From: Streptomyces sp. LHD-70
GTDB taxonomy: Bacteria > Actinomycetota > Actinomycetes > Streptomycetales > Streptomycetaceae
DNA length: 64,000 bases
Reading direction: 5' to 3'
NCBI RefSeq assembly: GCF_031157275.1
Contig: NZ_JAVIFW010000010.1
Location: forward strand, 265,164-329,163
The notes below the pieces were generated by a model that was given only the letters and a program-made list of their open reading frames with translations, did no database searches and was not told where the DNA came from. The position numbers and the translations under genes were made by a program. Shown piece after piece: positions 45,541 to 52,987 of the stretch (position 1 is its first letter; every line of letters begins with the position of its first letter).

Positions 45541-46173
45541 TCACCGCTTCTGAAGGTCCGCAGATTCGGTCCGCACCGTCGTGGACTCCCCATGCCCCGG
45601 GCGTACGACCGTGTCCGGGGGCAGGCCCAGGAGCCGGTCGCGGATCGAGCGGATGATGGTGGGGAAGTCCGAGAACGACCGGCCCGTGGCGCCGGGGCCG
45701 CCCTTGAACAAGGTGTCACCGGTGAAGACGGTGCCCAGGCCGGGGGCGTACAGGCTGATCGCTCCCGGGGTGTGTCCGGGGGTGTGAAGGACTCTCAACT
45801 CTGTGCCTGCCACTGCGAGTTGGCGGCCGTGGGAGAGATGGCCGTCCGGCTTGCGGTCCTTGTGAACCGTCTGCCACAGGAAGTGGTCGTCGAGGTGGAG
45901 GAGGATCGGTGCGCCCGTCCGGTCGGCCAGGGCCGGGGCCGCGTTGATGTGGTCGTTGTGGGCGTGGGTGCACACGACGGCCGTGACCCGGCGCCCGGCG
46001 ACCGCCTCGGTGATCTTCACCGCGTCGTGGGCGGCGTCGATCACGATCACCTCCTCGTCGTCGCCGACGAGCCAGACGTTGTTGTCGACCTCCCAACTGC
46101 CGCCGTCCAGGCTGAACGTGCCCGAGGTGACGACGTTCTCGATACGCACGCTGTGCATCGCTTCGCCGGTCAC
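45541..46173 (-). CDS. MBL-fold metallo-hydrolase, probable S-formylmycothiol hydrolase
   Basis: The 210-residue metallo-beta-lactamase-fold hydrolase has the zinc motif THAHNDH, plus LHTPGHTPGAISLY and TGDTLFKGGPGATGRSFSDF. It resembles glyoxalase II. The GTG start at 46173 overlaps the TGA of the mycothiol dehydrogenase gene (GTGA), so the two are co-translated. In actinomycetes this pairing is common, and the hydrolase is thought to release formate from S-formylmycothiol. That function is inferred from context; a general thioester hydrolase is possible. An internal ATG at 46158 is an alternative start. Confidence 0.85.
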   Translation of the reverse strand: MTGEAMHSVRIENVVTSGTFSLDGGSWEVDNNVWLVGDDEEVIVIDAAHDAVKITEAVAGRRVTAVVCTHAHNDHINAAPALADRTGAPILLHLDDHFLWQTVHKDRKPDGHLSHGRQLAVAGTELRVLHTPGHTPGAISLYAPGLGTVFTGDTLFKGGPGATGRSFSDFPTIIRSIRDRLLGLPPDTVVRPGHGESTTVRTESADLQKR

Positions 46174-47258
46174 AGCACGACCACGGATCGCAGGACGCCG
46201 CCGCGGTGCATCTTCTCGAAGGCCTCTTCGACGCCGTCGATGCCAATCTCCTCGGTGACGAACTTGTCCAGCGGCAGGCGGCCCTGCAGGTGCAGATCGA
46301 CCAGCGTGGGGAAGTCGCGGGACGGCAGGCAGTCCCCGTACCAGGAGGACTTGAGGGCTCCGCCGCGGCCGAAGTAGTCGAGCAGAGGGATCTCCGGGGC
46401 GGCCATGTCGGGAGTGGGGACGCCGACGAGGACGACCGTTCCGGCGAGGTCACGGCTGTAGAAGGCCTGCTTCCAGGTCTCGGGACGGCCCACCGCATCG
46501 ATCACCACATCCGCGCCGAAGCCGCCCGTGGCCTTACGGATGGCCTCCACCGGGTCCACCGCGGTGGCGTCGACGGTGCGGGTGGCGCCGAACTCCTTGG
46601 CCAGTTCGAGCTTTCGGGGGTCGCGGTCCACGGCGATGATCGTCCCCGCTCCCGCGAGCTGAGCGCCTGCGATCGCCGCGTCACCCACACCACCGCAGCC
46701 GATCACTGCGACCGAGTCGCCGCGGCCGACGTTGCCGGTGTTGATCGCGGCGCCGATTCCGGCCATCACACCGCAGCCGAGCAGGCCGGCGACCTGCGGG
46801 GACACCGCCGGGTCGACCTTGGTGCACTGGCCTGCGGCCACCAGGGTTTTCTCAGCGAAGGCCCCAATGCCGAGCGCCGGAGTGAGCTCCTGCCCGGAGA
46901 GTAGCGTCATCTTCTGCGTCGCCGTGTGCGTATCGAAGCAGTACTGCGGCCTGCCCCGGCGACAGGCACGGCACTGGCCGCACACCGCACGCCAGTTGAG
47001 GACGACGTAGTCGCCCGGTGCGACCTCGGTGACACCCTCGCCGACCGACTCGACGACACCCGCCGCCTCGTGCCCGAGCAGGAACGGGAACTCGTCGTTG
47101 ATGCCGCCCTCGCGATAGTGCAGGTCGGTGTGGCACACCCCGCACGCCTGTACCTGCACGACGGCCTCGCCCGGACCGGGATCGGGTACGAGAATGCGTT
47201 CCACCTTCACGGGCTCCTTCACGGAGTGCGCGACGACGGCACGTACTTCCTGCGACAT
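46170..47258 (-). CDS. mscR: S-(hydroxymethyl)mycothiol dehydrogenase (formaldehyde detoxification)
   Basis: Zinc-dependent, NAD-linked medium-chain dehydrogenase of 362 residues that oxidises the formaldehyde-mycothiol adduct to S-formylmycothiol. Catalytic zinc: CGVCHTDLHYREGG and GHEAAGVVESVGEGV. Structural zinc cysteines: CGQCRACRRGRPQYC. NAD fold: VAVIGCGGVGDAAIAGAQLA. The TATQKMTLLSGQELTPALGI stretch is typical of the mycothiol-dependent enzymes. It starts at ATG 47258 after AAGGAGCACCACAG. It sits between the MFS gene and the hydrolase gene, downstream of a demethylase that would produce formaldehyde. Confidence 0.92.
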   Translation of the reverse strand: MSQEVRAVVAHSVKEPVKVERILVPDPGPGEAVVQVQACGVCHTDLHYREGGINDEFPFLLGHEAAGVVESVGEGVTEVAPGDYVVLNWRAVCGQCRACRRGRPQYCFDTHTATQKMTLLSGQELTPALGIGAFAEKTLVAAGQCTKVDPAVSPQVAGLLGCGVMAGIGAAINTGNVGRGDSVAVIGCGGVGDAAIAGAQLAGAGTIIAVDRDPRKLELAKEFGATRTVDATAVDPVEAIRKATGGFGADVVIDAVGRPETWKQAFYSRDLAGTVVLVGVPTPDMAAPEIPLLDYFGRGGALKSSWYGDCLPSRDFPTLVDLHLQGRLPLDKFVTEEIGIDGVEEAFEKMHRGGVLRSVVVL

Positions 47259-47371
47259 CTGTGGTGCTCCTTGCGTGGGGTGCGAGTGGCGGGGTGCGCC
47301 GACTCCGGTCAACTGGAATGTGGTCAGTGGATGTTGAAGGCTTCTTGTGCCCAATGGGGCGTGAGCGGAAG

Positions 47372-48727
47372 TCAGGCCTCGCTGGGTATCGGCTTCGTCT
47401 GCGGGGGAGTGGCGTCGAGCGACGCGCTCTCGTGCAGGGCCATGCCGCGGGTCTCCGGGGCCCAGACGACGGAGACGACGGCGCCGATCAGGCTGATGGC
47501 GGCGGCGGCCAGCATGGTGCCGCCGATGCCCCAGCTGCTGAGGGCCACCGGCACGAGATACGTACCGACCGCGGCCCCGATCCGGCTGAGGGACGAGGCG
47601 ACGCCGACCGCCGAACCGCGTACTTCCGTCGGGAACAGTTCGTTCGGGTAGATCCACTGCAGGATCTGCGTGCCGCCGATGATGATCGCGTACGCGGCGA
47701 ACAGCGTCATGATCACGGCGTCCGGGGCGTCGGGGAAGATGCCGAGGACGAGCAGCGCCAGGCCGGACCAGACGAAGCTGTGAATGACCAGAGGGCGGCG
47801 GCCCATGCGGTTCACGGTCAGCAGAGCGACCACGCAGCCAAGCAGGAACATCACGGTGATCAGCGCCTCGCCGATGTTGGCGAGTCCGTCCTCCAGGTTG
47901 AGCGCGTCCATGATGGTCGGGCCGAAGGCGTAGATCGCGAAGAGCGGTACGACGGAACAGGTCCAGAACACCGAGATGTAGAGCATCCGCTTGCCGTATC
48001 CGGACCGCAGGATGGCCTTGAAGTCGATGTTCTCGCTCTCCTCCTCCGGCAGGTCCGCGATGCTCGCGGTAGGGCCGTACACCTGCTTCAGCACCGCCTC
48101 GGCCTCCTGCACGCGGCCCTTCTTGACCAGCCAGCGTGGGCTTTCCGGCGTACCGAGCCGCAGCATCACGATGATCGTGGCGGGGAGCGCGGCGCTCGCG
48201 AGCATCCAGCGCCAGCCGTCGTCGCCGACGTTCAGCAGCATCTCGCCGACGATGTAGGCCGCGGCGGCGCCGACGAACCACATCACGGTCAGACCGCCGA
48301 GCATCGGCCCGCGGTAGCGGCGCGGGGTGAACTCGGCGAGCAGGGACGTGGCGATGGGATAGTCCGCGCCGACGGCCATGCCGATGAGCAGTCGCAGGAC
48401 GAACAGCCAGACCGGGTCGGTGGCCCAGAACTGGGCGACGGAGCAGACGATGAGGGCGATCAAGTCGATGGTGTAGAGGGTCTGGCGGCCGAACTTGTCG
48501 GTGAGCCAGCCGCCGGCGAAGGCGCCGAGAAAGATGCCGATCAGCGCGGATGCGCCGATCAGGCCCTGGGCTGAGTCGGACAGGTTTTGCTGCGGCGTGA
48601 TCTGCACCATGGCGACGCCGATGACGCTGAGGACGTAGCCGTCGAGGAACGGGCCGCCCGCCGAGTACAGCGCGAGCTTCTTGTGGAAACGGGAGAGGGG
48701 TGCGTCGTCCAGGACGTGTGCCGTCAT
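47372..48727 (-). CDS. MFS transporter (sugar-porter-like group)
   Basis: 12-helix carrier of 451 residues. GGWLTDKFGRQTLYTIDLIA is the loop 2-3 motif, ESPRWLVKKGR follows helix 6, and VNRMGRRPLVIHSF and WIYPNELFPTEVRGSAVG lie in the second half; this layout is shared by sugar porters and by carriers of aromatic acids and betaines. I start at ATG 48727, 6 bases after GGAGG, rather than an ATG 12 codons upstream. It lies 51 bp after the demethylase and is probably its co-transcribed importer, for example for stachydrine or N-methylproline (inference). Confidence 0.87.
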   Translation of the reverse strand: MTAHVLDDAPLSRFHKKLALYSAGGPFLDGYVLSVIGVAMVQITPQQNLSDSAQGLIGASALIGIFLGAFAGGWLTDKFGRQTLYTIDLIALIVCSVAQFWATDPVWLFVLRLLIGMAVGADYPIATSLLAEFTPRRYRGPMLGGLTVMWFVGAAAAYIVGEMLLNVGDDGWRWMLASAALPATIIVMLRLGTPESPRWLVKKGRVQEAEAVLKQVYGPTASIADLPEEESENIDFKAILRSGYGKRMLYISVFWTCSVVPLFAIYAFGPTIMDALNLEDGLANIGEALITVMFLLGCVVALLTVNRMGRRPLVIHSFVWSGLALLVLGIFPDAPDAVIMTLFAAYAIIIGGTQILQWIYPNELFPTEVRGSAVGVASSLSRIGAAVGTYLVPVALSSWGIGGTMLAAAAISLIGAVVSVVWAPETRGMALHESASLDATPPQTKPIPSEA

Positions 48728-48778
48728 TGCGGCCTCCGGGATGAGGGAGAGGGGATGCTTCACACGGGCAGGGGCGGT

Positions 48779-50830
48779 TTACACGGACAGGGCGAGTCGG
48801 CGCGCGTCGTACATCGCGGCGTGGATGTTGCGGGAGGCCACGGCATCGCCGATGCGGTACAGCGCGAATCGCCCTTTGGGGTTGGTGGTGAGGTTCTGCG
48901 GCGCGACGGAGGCGAACGCGTCGAGGTCGAGCTCGCCGAGGTTGGCGGAGGCGTCCTTGAGCTCCAGGTACAGGTCGTCGTTCGGCACCGTGCCGTGCTC
49001 GACCACGACCTGGTCGACGGCCCGCTCCTCCTCGCTGCCGGTGTACGCGTTCCGCAGGACGGCCACGAGAGCTCCGTCGGCCTTGCGGATCTCCCGCAGG
49101 TGGTGGTCGGGGGTGAGCCGGACGCCCGCCCGGTAGAAGTTCTCCAGGTACGCCGGATACAGGGTGCCCTGCACGTCGTGGCCCACCATGCGGTCGGGAG
49201 AGACGATCTCGACCTCCGAGCCCGCCTCGGCGAGCCGCTCCGCGGTGGAGAGCGCCTGGTCGCCGCCGTGGTCGTCGAAGACCAGGACGCGGCGCCCGGG
49301 TGCCACGTCGCAGCTCAGGATGTCCCAGGTGGTGACCGCATGGTCCACGCCCGTGACGTGCTGCGGCGAGGCGGGCAGACCACCCGTGGCGACCACCACG
49401 ATGTCCGGATCGAGCGCCAGGACGTCCTTCGCCTCGGCGTAGGTGTTGAGCCGTACGGTGACGCCGAGCCTCCGGGCCTCCGCCTCCAGCCAGTTGACGA
49501 TGCTGAGCAGTTCCTTCTGGCGTTCGTTGGCGCGGGTGGCGAGCTGGATCTGGCCGCCGAGCTTGCTCGCAGCCTCAAGGAGGGTGACCTTGTGTCCGCG
49601 CTCGGCGCCTGCCCGTGCCGCCTCAAGGCCGGCGGGGCCGCCGCCGACGACGACCAGGTGTTTGCGGCGCGGAGCAGCGGGGGCGATCTGCGGGATCAGG
49701 TGCTCGCGCCCCGTCGCCGGGTTGTGCACGCAGAGCGCGTCGAGCCCGACGTAGATCCGGTTGAGACAGTACGAGGCGCCCACGCACGGGCGGATCCGGT
49801 CCTCCTCGCCGGCCTCCAGCTTCTTCACGATGTGCGGGTCGGCCATGTGGGCGCGCACCATGCCCACCAGGTCGACGCCCGCCTCCTTCAGGGCGTGCCG
49901 TGCCGTGGGCAGGTCGGCGATGCGGCCGGCGTGGATCAGCGGGAGGTCGACCTTGTCCTTGAACGCCTTGACGAGGCCCAGGTGCCCGCCGAGCGGAGCA
50001 CCCAACGGCGCGATCATCTGGGCGAGTTCGGCGTCGGTCGTGGCGGAACCCGCCGTCAGGGAGATGAAGTCGACGAGCCCTGACTCCGCGAGGCGCTGCC
50101 CGATGGCGATCGAGTCCTCCGGGGTGAGCCCACCCTCGGCCAGCTCGGTGGCGCTCATCCGGATCCCGACCACGTACTCCTTGCCGACCTGCGCCCGGAC
50201 CTCTTCCAGCACTTCGAGGACGAACCGCAGCAGGTTCTCGAAGCTGCCGCCGTAGAGGTCGGTGCGCTGGTTCATCCGCGGCGACCAGAACTGCTCGATG
50301 AGGTGACCGCCGTGCCCGCTCACCTCGACACCGTCGAGCCCGGCCTCCTTGCAGCGCAGCGCGGCCGCGCCGAAGGCCCGTACGACCCGGCGGATGTCGA
50401 AGTCCTCCATCTCCTTGGGGAAGCTGCGGTGCGCCGGTTCGCGCAGTGGGGACGAGGAGAGCGCGGGCAGCCAGTCGGCGGTGTCCCAGTCGATGCGGCG
50501 GCCCATGTGCGTGATCTGGCACATGATGGCGGCGCCGTGGGCGTGCACACGGTCTGCGGTCTCGCGCAGGTACGGCACGATCTCGTCGGTGCCCAGGTCG
50601 AGCTGGCCGAACGTGGACGGGGAGTCGATCGCGACGTTCGCGGAGCCGCCGATCATGGTGAGCGCCAGGCCGCCCTTGGCCTTCTCCTCGTGGTAGCGCT
50701 GGTAGCGGAGCTTGGGCATGCCGTCCTCGGCGTACGCCGGCTCATGGCTGGTGCTGACGATGCGGTTGCGCAACCGCAGGCTCCCGAGCTGGAACGGCTG
50801 GAGCAGCGGGTCGACGTTGGCGGATGTCAT
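48779..50830 (-). CDS. N-methylproline demethylase-like flavin/Fe-S oxidoreductase
   Basis: Old-yellow-enzyme plus FAD/NAD fusion of 683 residues, built like trimethylamine dehydrogenase and 2,4-dienoyl-CoA reductase. The start RIVSTSHEPAYAEDGMPKLR and YHEEKAKGG matches proteins described as N-methylproline demethylases. The FMN barrel spans residues 10-345; the cluster region is PCVGASYC...LC (Cys 349, 355, 367; the second usual cysteine is Ala 352). The FAD motif VVVGGGPAGLEAA is near 393-405. It would oxidise an N-methyl group and release formaldehyde. It is first gene of an operon with an MFS carrier and the mycothiol formaldehyde pathway. Confidence 0.88.
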   Translation of the reverse strand: MTSANVDPLLQPFQLGSLRLRNRIVSTSHEPAYAEDGMPKLRYQRYHEEKAKGGLALTMIGGSANVAIDSPSTFGQLDLGTDEIVPYLRETADRVHAHGAAIMCQITHMGRRIDWDTADWLPALSSSPLREPAHRSFPKEMEDFDIRRVVRAFGAAALRCKEAGLDGVEVSGHGGHLIEQFWSPRMNQRTDLYGGSFENLLRFVLEVLEEVRAQVGKEYVVGIRMSATELAEGGLTPEDSIAIGQRLAESGLVDFISLTAGSATTDAELAQMIAPLGAPLGGHLGLVKAFKDKVDLPLIHAGRIADLPTARHALKEAGVDLVGMVRAHMADPHIVKKLEAGEEDRIRPCVGASYCLNRIYVGLDALCVHNPATGREHLIPQIAPAAPRRKHLVVVGGGPAGLEAARAGAERGHKVTLLEAASKLGGQIQLATRANERQKELLSIVNWLEAEARRLGVTVRLNTYAEAKDVLALDPDIVVVATGGLPASPQHVTGVDHAVTTWDILSCDVAPGRRVLVFDDHGGDQALSTAERLAEAGSEVEIVSPDRMVGHDVQGTLYPAYLENFYRAGVRLTPDHHLREIRKADGALVAVLRNAYTGSEEERAVDQVVVEHGTVPNDDLYLELKDASANLGELDLDAFASVAPQNLTTNPKGRFALYRIGDAVASRNIHAAMYDARRLALSV

Positions 50831-50985
50831 CTGCGCACCCTCTCGGTGGGTCGGATCATCTCCGTACGGTTCTGATGTGCTCGTCGTCCGAGGTGGGCGG
50901 CGGTGCGGACGCCGGACCCGGCGGGCGGAGCGGCCCTCGTACGTCCTTCGAGCTAATTGCGAGGGAGTATGTGAGCCTGGTCATG

Positions 50986-50995
50986 TTGTTGACAA
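50986..50995. promoter_or_regulatory. GntR-type operator candidate TTGTTGACAA
   Basis: A TTGT-N2-ACAA inverted repeat in the 229-bp gap between the divergent demethylase and fusion-regulator genes. FadR/FCD-type GntR proteins often bind TNGT-N-ACNA sites. It is short, so chance is possible. Confidence 0.4.
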
Positions 50996-51059
50996 GAGCA
51001 GGAGACCCAACTGGGGCATCTCTCTCTCCCTGAGTCGGAAGTTCACCTACGATGGTGTG

Positions 51060-52781
51060 ATGGTCGGCCGTCCGCGCGATTCCCTGACACTCACCGACAC
51101 CGAGCGGGGCACGCTCCGGCGCTGGGCCGAGAGCCCCAGCTCCACCCAGGCGCAGGCGCTACGGGCCCGCATCGTGCTCGCCTGCGAGCGACTGCCCACC
51201 AGCATCGGCGTCGCAGCGGAGCTGGGCGTCTCTAGGGACACGGTCGCCCTGTGGCGGTCCAGGTTCCTCGCCGAGCGGCTCGACGGGCTGTGCGACCAGC
51301 CGCGTCCGGGCAGGCCGAAGGCCGTTCCGGAGACCGCCGCCGACGAGATCCTGCATACGATGCTGCAGCGCCCGCTCCATGGCCGCGCCTCCTGGTCCAC
51401 ACGCTCGGTGGCCGCGGCCACCGGTCTGAGCCAGACGACCGTCAGCAGGATCTGGCGCACCTGGTGGCCGAGCCCGACGGCCGCCGACTCACCGGCGCAC
51501 GAATTGCTCGGTGTCCACTTCGGCCCCGCTCTGCGTGTCCTCGCCCTGCGCCGGCCGGTCGACTCTGTCGCCCGGGCGCCCCGCAACGGGTTGCCCACCG
51601 TCCTCGCCGCGGCTGAACACTGCCGCCGAGCTGCCCCCGCCGGGGAGGCGGAGGGGAACGCGATCAGAGTCGACATTGCAGCGGCCGCTGCCTCTCTGCG
51701 TGCGTTCCTGGCCCTCCTCGACGGCAAGGTGCCCGCGCCGGTGGATGTCCAACTCATTGTCGATGCAGAGGAGTTGGGTAGGGGAGCGGGTCTCGGAGCG
51801 GGCCCGCTCGCCGGGTGGCGCCGACAGCACCGCTTCTCCGTGGAGTACACCTCGACGCGCGCTGCCTGGCAGGCCCGCGCCCGCAATGTGATCGGCCTGG
51901 CGGAGGTCGCGGAGCAGGTCCACAGATGGCCTGCGGCAAACGAGCGGGAGTTCACCTGGGTCCGCGAGGACCTCCCCGCGCCCTCTCCGGCCAAAAGCGG
52001 AATGAAAAACGACTCACGAGCACATACAACACCCGTGGTCGGGCAGGTCGCGTTCCGAGGTGGCGCGGCCGGGGCGTCGGACGGCACACCACGCCTTGCC
52101 GACCAGGTCGTCTACGCGCTGAAGGAGGCGATTGCCGCCGGACAGTTCGCGGCGGGTGAGCGGATCACCGAAGCCCCGCTGGCCGCCCGCCTCGGCGTCA
52201 GCCGTGGTCCGGTCCGGGACGCGCTGCGCACCCTCGCCGAGGCCGGACTGCTCGAACTTCTACCGAACAAGGGCGCACTGATCCCCACCATCCACGCCGC
52301 CGACGTCCTGGAGACCTATGCATCGCGCGCTGCCCTCGGCGACGTACTGCTACGGCGCCTGGTGACCTTGGAGCCTGCGGCCCTGAAACCTGTCAGCGCC
52401 GCGCTCGACGAGGCGAGAACGGCCGTGCGGCTGGGGGACGCGCAGGTCATGGTCGAGGCGGACACCGTGTTCCAGGACGCGTTCGCGGACGCCGCCCAAC
52501 TGCCGCGCACCGCCCTGCACTTCCGCAATCTCAGCATGCAGCTGAGGATGTTCGTCTCGATCCTGGGCCTCGACTACGCGGACGCCGGCGAGCGGGTCGT
52601 ACGTCAGGACGCGGCGATCCTGGACGCGCTGCACAACCGCTCTGGGAACGACGCCGTACGGCACTGGCGGGCGAAGATCGAGTACATGGTGCGGTACATG
52701 GCAGCCCAGCTGCCGCAGGAGGACTTCGACGCCCGGCTCTGGCTGACCATCGCCGGGCACCGCCCCGGGCCGGGGCAGTAG
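51060..52781 (+). CDS. IS630-type transposase remnant fused in frame to a GntR/FCD regulator
   Basis: One open frame of 573 codons. Residues 1-135 match the IS630 transposase DNA-binding part (SLTLTDTERGTLRRWAESPS, VAAELGVSRDTVALWRSRFL, SWSTRSVAAATGLSQTTVSR). Residues 140-310 follow the IS630 DDE domain in outline: VHFGPALRVLAL, FLALLDGKVPAPVDVQLIVD (Asp 235), FSVEYTSTRAAW and a final FTW. The first Asp-Glu pair and the last Glu are gone, so it cannot transpose. Residues 346-410 are a GntR winged HTH (GERITEAPLAARLGVSRGPV) and about 420-560 an FCD ligand domain. An internal ATG at 52002 (MKNDSRAHTT) would give an ordinary 259-residue GntR protein. It probably regulates the divergent demethylase operon and/or the permease downstream. 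Confidence 0.8.
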   Translation: MVGRPRDSLTLTDTERGTLRRWAESPSSTQAQALRARIVLACERLPTSIGVAAELGVSRDTVALWRSRFLAERLDGLCDQPRPGRPKAVPETAADEILHTMLQRPLHGRASWSTRSVAAATGLSQTTVSRIWRTWWPSPTAADSPAHELLGVHFGPALRVLALRRPVDSVARAPRNGLPTVLAAAEHCRRAAPAGEAEGNAIRVDIAAAAASLRAFLALLDGKVPAPVDVQLIVDAEELGRGAGLGAGPLAGWRRQHRFSVEYTSTRAAWQARARNVIGLAEVAEQVHRWPAANEREFTWVREDLPAPSPAKSGMKNDSRAHTTPVVGQVAFRGGAAGASDGTPRLADQVVYALKEAIAAGQFAAGERITEAPLAARLGVSRGPVRDALRTLAEAGLLELLPNKGALIPTIHAADVLETYASRAALGDVLLRRLVTLEPAALKPVSAALDEARTAVRLGDAQVMVEADTVFQDAFADAAQLPRTALHFRNLSMQLRMFVSILGLDYADAGERVVRQDAAILDALHNRSGNDAVRHWRAKIEYMVRYMAAQLPQEDFDARLWLTIAGHRPGPGQ

Positions 52782-52987
52782 CGGGCCCAGACCGGTCGCT
52801 TCGCGATCTCCTACAACTGCCGGAATCCCGCTCCGTATCTCCGACAACAGTGGCGGCACAACGCGCCGTGACCTGCCCCAACATGGTCGGAACCACACAG
52901 CCGGGCCTGACGGCGAGGGAAAAATGCACACCGGTGGCCACTCCTTCCAGCACTCGGGCCCGCGCCCGAAAGAAGGAGCACCACCTC

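Noticed and set aside
51060..52001. Functional IS630 insertion sequence
   Set aside because: The DDE residues are lost, the middle of the domain is shortened, and no terminal inverted repeats were seen. It cannot be an active element.
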